Of a stretch of 64,000 nt of DNA, positions 1-8,357 are shown in pieces. The position numbers and the translations under genes are program-made. Under the pieces are notes generated by a model. It was not told where the DNA came from. It saw nothing but the letters and a program-made list of their open reading frames with translations, and ran no database searches. Position 1 is the stretch's first letter; each line of letters begins with the position of its first letter. The stretch is from assembly GCF_014332695.1 (NCBI RefSeq), contig NZ_MBUA01000012.1:553858-617857 (forward strand), read 5' to 3'. Source of the DNA: Flavihumibacter stibioxidans (GTDB taxonomy: Bacteria; Bacteroidota; Bacteroidia; Chitinophagales; Chitinophagaceae).

Positions 1-390
1 CATATACAACTGGTTCCAGCGGTGACCATCGGGATCAGCGAAGCCAAAACCATACATCCAGCCCTGGCTTTCTGCTGGCGGACTGAACACATTTCCACCG
101 GCTGCTGCCACTTTTTTTGCCATCTCGTCAACTGCCTCCCGACTTTCACCATCGAAAGAGAGAAGCACTTCGGTGCCGCGACTGGTATCAGCGAGTTCAT
201 TGGCAGCGAAGCCTTTAAACAGGGAGTCTGCAAACAGCATCACTACTATACCTTTTCTTCCAACTACCATACAGGCAGAATCATTGCCATTGCACCGCTC
301 TTCATTGAAGGAAAATCCGATTTGGCGGAAAAATTCTTTTGACCTGGCGACATTTTTTACCGGCAGGTTGATCCAGATTTCATTTACCAT
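1..390 (-). CDS. VOC (glyoxalase-fold) family protein, 3' truncated by window edge
   Basis: Reading leftwards from an ATG at 390, the frame stays open to base 1, so the C-terminus is outside the window. The 130 visible residues begin MVNEIWINLPVKNVARSKEF and end near DPDGHRWNQLYM, the usual start and finish of a small VOC/glyoxalase-bleomycin-resistance domain of the Bacteroidota type. These proteins form paired beta-alpha-beta-beta-beta modules, often around a metal; the substrate cannot be read from sequence. The gene is divergent from the hibernation factor gene at 604, with a palindromic repeat in the gap. The family call is good; the function is open. Confidence 0.85.
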   Translation of the reverse strand, partial: MVNEIWINLPVKNVARSKEFFRQIGFSFNEERCNGNDSACMVVGRKGIVVMLFADSLFKGFAANELADTSRGTEVLLSFDGESREAVDEMAKKVAAAGGNVFSPPAESQGWMYGFGFADPDGHRWNQLYM

Positions 391-472
391 AACGATCAGG
401 TTTATGATCCAAATCTACCTACAATCAGCCGGCAGAGGCCTGTGCAAATGCGACAAAACAAGGGGGCAAAAT

Positions 473-503
473 TTCACCCGTCGGGTGGCACCCGACGGGT
501 GAA
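473..503. repeat. Palindromic repeat, family A copy 1
   Basis: Perfect 31-bp palindrome: arm TTCACCCGTCGGGTG, a single central G, then the reverse complement of the arm. Each arm is itself nearly palindromic (CACCCG-T-CGGGTG), so it can fold as one long hairpin or two small ones. It lies in the divergent gap between the VOC gene and hpf. Four related copies occur elsewhere in the window. Confidence 0.9.
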
Positions 504-603
504 CAGTGTTCAGTGTTGACCTAATGTTAAACAGGATAAAAACTGATTTATGTCACTCATAACACGGGCTGAATTGCTTTTCTTTGTATCAAACAGTTAC
601 ACT

Positions 604-900
604 ATGAACATCAATATTCAAACGCTTGATTTTACAGCAAAAGACGATCTGAACGAATTTATAAAGGAGAAAGTAGCCAGACTGGGTCGTTATCTGGATA
701 ATATCATCAGTTATGAAATCACACTTCGTATTGATAAATCCGCCACGAATGATAACAAAATATCAGATATCCGCCTGGTGATTCCGGGAAATGACTTGTT
801 GGCCAGTTCAAGAGCTGAAACTTTTGAGAAAGCAACAGCCCAGGCAGTTGACGCATTGGAAAAACAGATTGAGAAACGTAAGTCTAAAGACAGTTACTAG
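604..900 (+). CDS. hpf: Ribosome hibernation promoting factor (HPF/YfiA, short form)
   Basis: A 98-residue protein with the S30AE fold: MNINIQTLDFTAKDDLNEFI at the N-terminus, and a basic C-terminus ending KQIEKRKSKDSY. HPF/RaiA proteins bind the 30S decoding region and silence ribosomes in stationary phase. The length fits the short form without the C-terminal dimerization domain. An upstream in-frame ATG at 550 would add 18 residues unlike the family, so 604 is preferred. An intrinsic terminator follows directly, so the gene is probably monocistronic. Family assignment is firm; whether it dimerizes or only inactivates ribosomes depends on partners outside the window. Confidence 0.92.
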   Translation: MNINIQTLDFTAKDDLNEFIKEKVARLGRYLDNIISYEITLRIDKSATNDNKISDIRLVIPGNDLLASSRAETFEKATAQAVDALEKQIEKRKSKDSY

Positions 901-917
901 GATAAACAATTGCAAAC

Positions 918-950
918 AAAAGGCTGCTTCATTTTCAGGGGCAGCCTTTT
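918..950 (+). terminator. Intrinsic terminator after hpf
   Basis: Ten-base arms AAAAGGCTGC and GCAGCCTTTT around a 13-nt loop, starting 17 nt after the hpf stop. The A/T ends of the stem supply the U-rich tail for the plus strand. The hairpin could also act on the minus strand, downstream of the SGNH gene. Confidence 0.8.
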
Positions 951-971
951 GTGTTAAAAGAAATTAAGCGG

Positions 972-2105
972 TTAGTATTTCCTGTCCTTACTCAGTATGG
1001 CACGAATAAGCTTTTCATAAGCAATAGCATGCGACATCATGCCGATATCATTTGGGTGCACACCGTCAACCGTGCCGTCCTGGGTTAGATTGATCTGCGC
1101 AGAACTCAGATGATAGATATTGTCTACACCAGCAGTTTTCATGGTATTATAAGTATTGAGGGTAATCAGACTAACAGACCTGAACAATTCCTGACGCGAA
1201 CTATCCATAAAATGGGCTGCTGTTCCACCACTGTGTTCCGTAAGGATGATGGGGACTCCTGGCCTGCGTGAACGTAAAACTTTCACCGCATGGCGGATTT
1301 TGTTTTTGAGGTCACTGCCATCCGGACCTGAAGAAGTTGTAAGATTGGGAATGCAATCCAGCACATAAACAGCAGCGTCTATTTCGGCCAACAGATGCAG
1401 AACCGAATCTTCCAGTCGTCCATTTCCGGAAAAACCAAGGTTTATAACGGTCTTACCTAAGCGACGTTCAAGGATATTTGTCCAGGCCAGTCCGGGTCTG
1501 CTGGCGCATCCGCCCTGTGCGATGGAAGTTCCGTAGACCACCACCGGTTTTTCTAAAGTTGCCGGTAGCGGCTGGAACAAATTACTTTCGGGAACCCCTA
1601 CCTGCAGCCATTTTACGGAATTATATAAAGGAAGGTACAGGTGAAAATCAGCCTCCTTTCCAGACCACCGGAGATTGGAAAAAGTATATATTATGGTATC
1701 TCCAAACCGGAAGTTTCCGGGGGCCCAGTTCCAGTTTCCAGATGCATCCCTGGCATAGAGGTCTATGCCGCTGACCCCGGTGGCAGGCATGTGGTTCATA
1801 GCCAGGGCGCCATTCACTGCATAGCGGACAACAATATATTTCGCATCTGACCTGAAACGGACAAATAGTCCGGCTGATTGCCGCGAAAGACTCCAGACTT
1901 CTTTTCTGACCATCGCTTCCGCCTTTGCCGGCAAGCGATCATATGGGGATTCCAACCCGCTTGTCCAGCCACGGCCACCAATGGCACCAGTTGATTCGGT
2001 AAGTGGGTCCCACCATTTGAGTGCGGTGGGCACCTGGGCCTGCAGGCCGAAACCAGCCACCAGCAGAACCAATGTAGTAAGCAAGTAGTTGTGAACCCGT
2101 TCCAT
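972..2105 (-). CDS. Secreted SGNH/GDSL-type esterase with N-terminal GxDLY domain
   Basis: A 377-residue protein with a signal peptide (about residues 1-24, ending GFGLQAQ). The N-terminal beta domain carries GIDLY at 113-117, the signature of the domain that precedes GDSL-like hydrolases in Bacteroidota. The catalytic domain has the nucleophile in VVYGTSIAQGG (Ser194), the block-III pattern INLGFSGNG, and the Asp/His pair in DGVHPNDIGM near the C-terminus. Such enzymes usually remove acyl groups (acetyl, feruloyl) from plant or algal glycans in the periplasm. It is the last gene of a minus-strand run with a sulfatase and a fucosidase, which fits removal of substituents before chain cleavage. 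The true ester substrate is unknown. Confidence 0.88.
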   Translation of the reverse strand: MERVHNYLLTTLVLLVAGFGLQAQVPTALKWWDPLTESTGAIGGRGWTSGLESPYDRLPAKAEAMVRKEVWSLSRQSAGLFVRFRSDAKYIVVRYAVNGALAMNHMPATGVSGIDLYARDASGNWNWAPGNFRFGDTIIYTFSNLRWSGKEADFHLYLPLYNSVKWLQVGVPESNLFQPLPATLEKPVVVYGTSIAQGGCASRPGLAWTNILERRLGKTVINLGFSGNGRLEDSVLHLLAEIDAAVYVLDCIPNLTTSSGPDGSDLKNKIRHAVKVLRSRRPGVPIILTEHSGGTAAHFMDSSRQELFRSVSLITLNTYNTMKTAGVDNIYHLSSAQINLTQDGTVDGVHPNDIGMMSHAIAYEKLIRAILSKDRKY

Positions 2106-2137
2106 ATTTAAAATATATATGATTCCATTTCAAACAG

Positions 2138-2174
2138 CTCTTCACCCGTCGGGTGCCACCCGACGGGTGAAGAG
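2138..2174. repeat. Palindromic repeat, family A copy 2
   Basis: Core arms TTCACCCGTCGGGTG and its complement around a central C (2141-2171), extended by CTC/GAG to 37 bp. It lies between the sulfatase and SGNH genes. The sulfatase stop codon (TGA, 2142-2144) is inside it, so the last residues of the sulfatase (TRRVAPDG) are encoded by the repeat. Confidence 0.9.
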
Positions 2175-3719
2175 TTTGCGGGCCTCGTTGTCGTCGTAAT
2201 GATCGATCAGTTGAAGCAGTCGGCTTCGCATTTGTTGGGTGATCTTTTCGTATCCCTTTTTACCAAAGAGATTATTCATCTCGGCGGGATCACGCTGCAG
2301 ATCATACAACTCCCAGGCCTCCACCCTTTTATAAAAACGGATCAGTTTGTAACGGCTGGTGCGTATTCCGAAATGAGGAGAAACACTGTGCTCCCCATTT
2401 TCATAATAGTGATAGTACATCGCATCCTGACCGGCGCCCTTCTGACCGGTGAGTACCGGCAGGAATGAACGTCCCTGCATGTCCGCCGGAACTGGAAGTC
2501 CAGCTGCACGAAGCAGGGTTGGACCGATATCAGTATTCATCACAAACTGGTTCACCTTTGTTCCGGGTTTTATTTTTCCCGGATAACGCATAACCATGGG
2601 TGTTCGGAATGACTCCTCATACATAAAACGTTTATCGAACCAGCCATGTTCCCCCAGGTAAAATCCCTGATCGCTCAGGTAAATGACAATGGTGTTTTGG
2701 GTGAGCTGTTTTTTATCGAGGTAGTCCATCAAGCGGCCTATATTACGGTCCATGGATGCTGCCGTGCTGAGGTAATCTCTCATATATCGCTGGAATTTCC
2801 ATTCCGTTAGTGCCTTCCCGGAAAGATTCCGGTTTTTCAGGTCTTCTTCCACTGTTCTGTAATAATCCTCAAATTTCTTGCGTTGTGCAGGGTTCATCCT
2901 TTTCACAAAGCCCTGGCCGTCTTTACCAAAGGAGGACATTTTCAGGTCATAATCCATCCGCATGTTTTTTTCGATGGTCATGTCCTGGACAGCTGCGGCA
3001 GAACGGCCGGCATAATTGTCGTAAAAATTGGCCGGCAACGGAAAATTCACCTGGTCAAACAGTCCAAGGTCTGACGTATCCGGCATCCATGTGCGGTGGG
3101 TGGCCTTGTGTCCGACAACCAGGCAAAAAGGTTTTGAAGCATCACGACCATCGAGAAAATCTTCTGCGATATCGGTGATGATATTGGTGGCATATCCCTC
3201 GATTCTTTCTGTTCCGCCCTTCACAAGGAAATCCGGGTTATAATATTGTCCCTGCCCGGGCAACACTTTCCAGAAATCAAAACCCTGAGGATCAGAATGC
3301 AGGTGATATTTTCCTACCCAGGCGGTCTGGTAACCACCTGACCGTAATTGTTTGATGAAAGAATCCTGGCTGGCATCGAAAACAGAATTTTCATTGTCTT
3401 TAAAGCCATTCTTGTGACTGTATTTACCTGTCAGGATGGCTGCCCTGGAAGGCCCGCAGATACTGTTGTTGACGTAGGCCTTATTGAAAACTGCCCCCTC
3501 TTTGGCGATCCGGTCAATACCGGGAGTAGGCATCAGTTTGCTTCCGTATGCACCAATGGCCTGGAAGGCGTGGTCATCGGAAATAATCAATACAATATTC
3601 GGACGCTGTTGATTTGACCGCTGGGCTGCTGTGGACGATTGCGCCAGTGATGCCGCGGGGATCAAAGCCAGTGGTAACCATATTGCCGATATCAGGGTGA
3701 ACTTTTGAATGCTACACAT
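2142..3719 (-). CDS. Sulfatase (S1 family, Cys-type formylglycine)
   Basis: About 525 residues from the ATG at 3719, beginning MCSIQKF with a signal peptide ending about ASLAQ. Hallmarks are the metal-binding DD in NIVLIISDDH (48-49), the modification motif C-G-P-S-R at 88-92 in which Cys becomes formylglycine, and SDQGFYLGEHGWFDKR further on. The enzyme hydrolyses sulfate esters of glycans in the periplasm and needs a maturase; none is clearly present here. A longer reading frame starting at 3773 is only translated palindromic repeat, so it was not used. The C-terminal tail also comes from a repeat (2138-2174). The GH29 fucosidase and SGNH neighbours suggest a sulfated, possibly fucosylated polysaccharide. 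The sulfatase subfamily was not determined. Confidence 0.9.
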   Translation of the reverse strand: MCSIQKFTLISAIWLPLALIPAASLAQSSTAAQRSNQQRPNIVLIISDDHAFQAIGAYGSKLMPTPGIDRIAKEGAVFNKAYVNNSICGPSRAAILTGKYSHKNGFKDNENSVFDASQDSFIKQLRSGGYQTAWVGKYHLHSDPQGFDFWKVLPGQGQYYNPDFLVKGGTERIEGYATNIITDIAEDFLDGRDASKPFCLVVGHKATHRTWMPDTSDLGLFDQVNFPLPANFYDNYAGRSAAAVQDMTIEKNMRMDYDLKMSSFGKDGQGFVKRMNPAQRKKFEDYYRTVEEDLKNRNLSGKALTEWKFQRYMRDYLSTAASMDRNIGRLMDYLDKKQLTQNTIVIYLSDQGFYLGEHGWFDKRFMYEESFRTPMVMRYPGKIKPGTKVNQFVMNTDIGPTLLRAAGLPVPADMQGRSFLPVLTGQKGAGQDAMYYHYYENGEHSVSPHFGIRTSRYKLIRFYKRVEAWELYDLQRDPAEMNNLFGKKGYEKITQQMRSRLLQLIDHYDDNEARKLFTRRVAPDG

Positions 3720-3738
3720 CTGGAATTGTTTTTTTAAC

Positions 3739-3782
3739 GCGTCTGACGTGCGTCTGACGTACGTCAGACGCACGTCAGACGC
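3739..3782. repeat. 44-bp perfect palindrome, family B (GTCTGAC)
   Basis: Left arm GCGTCTGACGTGCGTCTGAC plus GT, followed directly by its exact reverse complement, giving four GTCTGAC/GTCAGAC units in 44 bp with no spacer. It fills the gap between the serine hydrolase (stop at 3787) and the sulfatase start (3719). It would form a long hairpin in any transcript crossing the junction. Confidence 0.93.
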
Positions 3783-3786
3783 CTAC

Positions 3787-6189
3787 CTAACGCACCTGGT
3801 CGTAAATCAGTTTTGATAGCTGCGCCAGGGCAGCGGAGGCCTTGCCATGGTCGGCAAAACCCCTGGAAAGCAATACTACTACATATTTCCGGCCATCGGG
3901 CAGGTACACTATGCCCGAATCGTGCGCAATTTTGGTGATGGACCCACTCTTGGTGGCGGTTTTCACATTTGCAGGTAACAGGGCCGGGATGATATCCCTG
4001 AAATACTGATCCTGCAGAATGCGGATCATCTCCGCACAGGCAGATTTGCTGACAAAACTGCCATTGGCCAGTTGTTCAAATACCAGCATCAGGTCATAAG
4101 AATTGGTGGTATTGTTCATGCCGGCCTGGTAAGCTTTATTATCTTCCACACCCCGCAACACCTGTATCTTATTAGCACCCAGTTCCTTCATGGTGGACAT
4201 CACATTCCTGGCACCCACGAGGTCGATGATGATATTGGTCGCCAGGTTACTGCTTTTCGTGATCATGCGGTGCAGGCTATCATAGATGGTGAGCTCCTTC
4301 CCGACCAGTGTATACAATTCCTGTTCACTGTCATCCGCAGGACTCAGACTATATGAGCTTCCATCCACAATACTGGCGAAACTGTTCTTTACCACTATTT
4401 TATCATGAATAGAAAACTTACCCGCAGCTGCCTGTTTATAGGTTTCCATCAGCACAGGTGTTTTCATGGTGCTGGCTGCATGAAACATCTCCAGTTCATT
4501 TACAAAAAACTGCTGCCCGGTGCCCAGGTCCTTGAAGGCCACGGCAAAGGATGCTTCGGGGTATTTACTGGTCTCGGCATTGATAGCCTTGCGCAATGCA
4601 ACCGTATCCATCTTTTTATCTTTAATCGGAGTCAGCTCCAGTTCGTTAAAATCCAGTTGCGAAGCGGGGTCTGTCACTTTCAGCCTGACCCGGTCAATAC
4701 TGCCATCAGCATTCAGGGCATAAGACAGATAGGCTTCAGTCGGAAGTCCCATGCCCCTGAAACTGGCGATAAAATTATTGTACTGAAAATAGCTGAGGTC
4801 GGCCACGAAATGTTCGGAATTATCAAACCGCAACACCAGTCCGCCTCCTTCAATGCCAACAGTAGCCCTGCCCAGCATGGGTTCCATGAACTGCCCCGCA
4901 TATTTTTCCAATGGCAGGGAAGGCTTGTCGCCCAATGCTTTTTCCACTTCTACCTTTTTCCGTTGTGCCAGGGCTCTGGCCACGGCAGAATCCTGTATCT
5001 TTTTATAACCTCCCAGCCAGTCGAAGGCCGGATTACCCATATAATAATCCAGTATCTGGTAGATGATGGACCAGTAGGCCCCTGCGGATGCCTGGTTGGT
5101 CAGTACCACCACACCCAGGTTCAGGTCGGGCACCATGGCGATCTGCGAAACAAATCCCGACAAAGCACCACCATGACCAATCACTTTGTATTTACCATAA
5201 TTGTAGGCGCGGAAACCGGAAGCATAGCCCCAAAAATCAGACTGGGCAGGTTTGATCGCAGCATCCACTTTACTGATGGGCATGGGACGGATGATCTTCC
5301 AGAGATCGGCAGTAGCGGCGGGAGTCAGTACTCTCTCCTTCAGCGGGGTGCGGCCCGAATCAAGCTGGGTGATCAGCCAGTTAGCCATATCGGCAGCATT
5401 GGACACGATGCCGCCCGCAGGGTTACCCGCATCGCCGATATTCTGATCCATAAATTTCTCCACCACCCTGACATCGTTGTAAGAACGGGCATGTGCAAAC
5501 GAAAAATTCTTTTTCTTTTGCAGGTCGGAATAGCGGGATATACTTTCCCTCATGCCCACTTTTTTAAAGATGCGTTCCTGCACAAAATCTTCCCAACTCA
5601 TTCCTGAAACCGAAGCCACCAGTTCGCCGGCGGCCACATAGAGAATATTATCATAGGCATACACAGTCCTGAAATCATACCGGAGCGGGATCTGCGGCAG
5701 CCTGGACAGAATTTCCCTCCTGCTGAAGGTGGCAGGCGGGAAGAGCATGATATCCCCTGCATAGGCCGGCAAACCACTGTGATGAACAAGCAGGTCGCGC
5801 ACAGTCATGCTGGCTGTTACATAGGGATCACTCATTTTAAACCAGGGCAGGTGTTGAATCACCTTATCCTCCCAGCTGATCTTGCCATCTTCCACCAGCA
5901 GGGCCAGGGAGGTTGCGGTAAATGCCTTGCTGTTGGATGCAATCAGGAAAAGGGTCTGGTCATCTACCGGATCACTGGTACCCAAACGTTTCACGCCGTA
6001 GCCTTTGGACAGCAATACTTTTCCATCCTTAACGATGGCCACCCCAACCCCGGGCACATTAAAACCCTGCAGCACTTTTGAAATATAGGCATCCAGTCCG
6101 GGTGGCAATGAAGCGTTTCTCTGCGCCCGGGCAACAAAAACAAGGAAGGATAACAAAACAGCAGGTATCAGAAGCTTAACATATTTCAT
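3787..6189 (-). CDS. Secreted dual-domain serine hydrolase (class C-like plus class A-like beta-lactamase folds)
   Basis: An 800-residue protein with a signal peptide (1-22). Residues about 30-390 form a class C beta-lactamase/esterase-like domain with S85-N-S-K88, Y179-D-N181 and H339-G-G. A DUF3471-like beta segment follows at about 410-525. Residues about 528-800 form a second penicillin-recognising domain of class A type, with S573-T-M-K576, S646-S-N648 and K747-S-G749; Glu682 lies in the omega-loop-like stretch. Both active sites appear intact. Either domain alone is common; the two in one chain is unusual. Possible roles are D-amino-acid peptidase, esterase or beta-lactamase activity. 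It lies between the sulfatase and fucosidase genes. The fold assignments are strong; the substrate is not known. Confidence 0.88.
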   Translation of the reverse strand: MKYVKLLIPAVLLSFLVFVARAQRNASLPPGLDAYISKVLQGFNVPGVGVAIVKDGKVLLSKGYGVKRLGTSDPVDDQTLFLIASNSKAFTATSLALLVEDGKISWEDKVIQHLPWFKMSDPYVTASMTVRDLLVHHSGLPAYAGDIMLFPPATFSRREILSRLPQIPLRYDFRTVYAYDNILYVAAGELVASVSGMSWEDFVQERIFKKVGMRESISRYSDLQKKKNFSFAHARSYNDVRVVEKFMDQNIGDAGNPAGGIVSNAADMANWLITQLDSGRTPLKERVLTPAATADLWKIIRPMPISKVDAAIKPAQSDFWGYASGFRAYNYGKYKVIGHGGALSGFVSQIAMVPDLNLGVVVLTNQASAGAYWSIIYQILDYYMGNPAFDWLGGYKKIQDSAVARALAQRKKVEVEKALGDKPSLPLEKYAGQFMEPMLGRATVGIEGGGLVLRFDNSEHFVADLSYFQYNNFIASFRGMGLPTEAYLSYALNADGSIDRVRLKVTDPASQLDFNELELTPIKDKKMDTVALRKAINAETSKYPEASFAVAFKDLGTGQQFFVNELEMFHAASTMKTPVLMETYKQAAAGKFSIHDKIVVKNSFASIVDGSSYSLSPADDSEQELYTLVGKELTIYDSLHRMITKSSNLATNIIIDLVGARNVMSTMKELGANKIQVLRGVEDNKAYQAGMNNTTNSYDLMLVFEQLANGSFVSKSACAEMIRILQDQYFRDIIPALLPANVKTATKSGSITKIAHDSGIVYLPDGRKYVVVLLSRGFADHGKASAALAQLSKLIYDQVR

Positions 6190-6297
6190 TCCGATATTTT
6201 AAATTCATCAAATGAGTTTTTTTAAGCACGCCCAGGGACTTTCTGCAGTCCGGCTCTTTTCGAGTAAGCCATACCGTTAGATATTCTAAAACGCCAT

Positions 6298-8274
6298 TCA
6301 CCTGTCGGCTTCCACTGCTCCCAGTTCTGCCGCACTGATGTAATTATCCTCCACAGATGTTTTGCCGATAAATTTGAAATAGCGGCAGCTAACCGGTGCA
6401 GGCAGACTTACCATCTGTTCAATGGGATTGGCTTTTATATTGGAGAATTCGCCTGTTGCCACGGTCTGCCATTGAATACCATCGCTGCTGACCTGCCATT
6501 CATAATTTGCCACAATACCCCAGGCTCCGTTTAGCCGCGGAAGATAGGTAAATGCACGAATGTTTTTTGCCGCTCCCATATCTACCACAATTTCCTGCGG
6601 CGGTGCTTTCATCTCCCTTTCACTATCCCAGGTATGCCAGATAGTGTTGGGGTCGCCGTCAATGGCATTTTTGGCAGCGCCGGTACTCATCCTGCTTTCA
6701 TAAGAAACGGAATGGATGGTCCAGCCTTTCTTGTCAAGCCCACCTGTTGCCTTCCAATGGGAATAACTCACCTCCGGTAACTGGTCCGGCTCCTTAAACA
6801 CACCGATTTCACTGATGGCCAGGCAAACCGGGGATTGCAGCACACGCAGGCGGACCGACTCCGTTGTTATAAATTCCTTCAACCTCACCAGCCGGTTGGA
6901 GCCGATGCTGCTTGCCTGCGCAACCTCCTTCCATTGCCCATCTATGCGGGCATCAATCGCGACCTTTTCTATGCGTTGTCCCAGTTGGATATTTTCCCTT
7001 ATCCTGATGATATTAAACTTCACCGGCTTTTTCCATTCCAATACCAGGTCAGCAGATGTTACCTGATCGTCTGTTGCCCAATAGGAATAGCGGTCATCAT
7101 CCACCAGTTTCTTCACACCGAAGAGAGCCCTTTTATTTCCACGTATATTGCTCACCAATAGTTTGGCTGTTTTGGCAAGATCCATGCTAAAAGTTTCCTT
7201 CAGCAGCCTCCCAAAGGCACTGAGCGATTCCACATCATTGTCATGCAGTAACCCTCGCTTGTCTGGCGACAGTCCGAGGTCGAGGGCAGCGCCACGGCCT
7301 ACACTTTTAAAATAGAGATCAAAGAGCTGTGCCGGAGTTTTCACCCTTTTGTCCTGGTCGGGGTGATAAAACCATCCCGGCCTCAGTGGAACATCGCATT
7401 CAGCCGGCTTCCAGTAAGCCCCATTCCGGGTGCCTTCCGGTGATTTCCAGTATTTCATTTCACCGGGCACAGCCACGGTTTTACCTTCAACAGGTTCAGG
7501 CGTGAATGTTGCCCAGGAGGTTTCAGCCGCGTGTCCTTCTTCGTTGCCGACCCAGCGCACATCACCCATGTCGCTGAAGATCACCGCACCGGGCTGCATC
7601 TGTCGTACAATATTCCAGGTGGTATCCCAGCCATAATAAGAAGTACGGTCTATATTTCTTTTTTCGCGGGCGCCGCCATAATAGCCGTCACCGCCATTCG
7701 CGCCGTCGAACCAGGTAATAAAAAGTTTACCATAGCGGGAATACAATTCTTTGAGTTGCTCCCGGTAGGCTTTCACATATTCATGGGTTCCGTAAGCCGG
7801 AAAATTCCTGTCCCACGGTGAGCAATAAACGCCGAACTGCATACCATTCTTCCTGGCGGCCTGTTCAAATTCCTTTACCATATCACCATTGCCATTCTTC
7901 CATGGACTTTTGCTGATATTATAGGCTGTTGTTCTGGTGGGCCAGAGGGCGAAACCGTCATGATGTTTGGCAACAAAAATGAGCCCTTTGAAACCGCCGG
8001 CAGCAGCGGCATCGGCAATCTGCTGCGCATTGAACTGCGAGGGATTAAAGATCCCGGGATCAGCATCACCATAACCCCATTCCTTGTTTTCGAAGGTAGT
8101 GGGTGTAAAATGGATCAGCACATACATTTCCAGTTCATGCCAGTTCAACTGGTTTTGTGCCGGAAGGGCGCCGTATGGTTGTGGAAAAAGCGATTGGCTA
8201 TTCTGCGAAAATCCATCTGTTGCAAGGCTGCCCAGCAAAACAAGGGCAAAATATCTGATGGTGTTTTTTATCAT
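6298..8274 (-). CDS. Alpha-L-fucosidase, GH29, with C-terminal discoidin-like domain
   Basis: A 658-residue secreted enzyme (signal peptide about 1-23). The GH29 barrel shows LIHFTPTTF, the sugar-binding VAKHHDGFALW (His104, His105, Asp106) and the nucleophile region ITWFDGANGGDGYYGG (Asp190). The C-terminal third, with NAIDGDPNTIWHTWDSE and VSLPAPVSCRYFKFIGK, is an F5/8-type (discoidin, CBM32-like) module. It should release alpha-L-fucose from glycans in the periplasm. Its neighbours are a serine hydrolase, a sulfatase and an esterase on the same strand, with a WYL regulator just upstream. No SusC/SusD pair accompanies this cluster inside the window, so uptake must be provided elsewhere. Confidence 0.93.
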   Translation of the reverse strand: MIKNTIRYFALVLLGSLATDGFSQNSQSLFPQPYGALPAQNQLNWHELEMYVLIHFTPTTFENKEWGYGDADPGIFNPSQFNAQQIADAAAAGGFKGLIFVAKHHDGFALWPTRTTAYNISKSPWKNGNGDMVKEFEQAARKNGMQFGVYCSPWDRNFPAYGTHEYVKAYREQLKELYSRYGKLFITWFDGANGGDGYYGGAREKRNIDRTSYYGWDTTWNIVRQMQPGAVIFSDMGDVRWVGNEEGHAAETSWATFTPEPVEGKTVAVPGEMKYWKSPEGTRNGAYWKPAECDVPLRPGWFYHPDQDKRVKTPAQLFDLYFKSVGRGAALDLGLSPDKRGLLHDNDVESLSAFGRLLKETFSMDLAKTAKLLVSNIRGNKRALFGVKKLVDDDRYSYWATDDQVTSADLVLEWKKPVKFNIIRIRENIQLGQRIEKVAIDARIDGQWKEVAQASSIGSNRLVRLKEFITTESVRLRVLQSPVCLAISEIGVFKEPDQLPEVSYSHWKATGGLDKKGWTIHSVSYESRMSTGAAKNAIDGDPNTIWHTWDSEREMKAPPQEIVVDMGAAKNIRAFTYLPRLNGAWGIVANYEWQVSSDGIQWQTVATGEFSNIKANPIEQMVSLPAPVSCRYFKFIGKTSVEDNYISAAELGAVEADR

Positions 8275-8357
8275 GGCGTAGACTTGAAAACCAAATATCC
8301 TTCAAAATTCCCCCGTCGCCCTCCTGCATTTAGCCGGAACATGCCAGAATTTTCACC

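Noticed and set aside
22-502. Plus-strand open frames of 106 and 109 codons
   Set aside because: They are antisense to the truncated VOC gene, whose translation matches a known family; the second only gains its end from the palindromic repeat.
4405-5607. 400-codon plus-strand frame
   Set aside because: It is antisense to the 800-residue serine hydrolase, which has intact catalytic motifs; the shadow frame is His/Phe/Gln-rich with no domain character.
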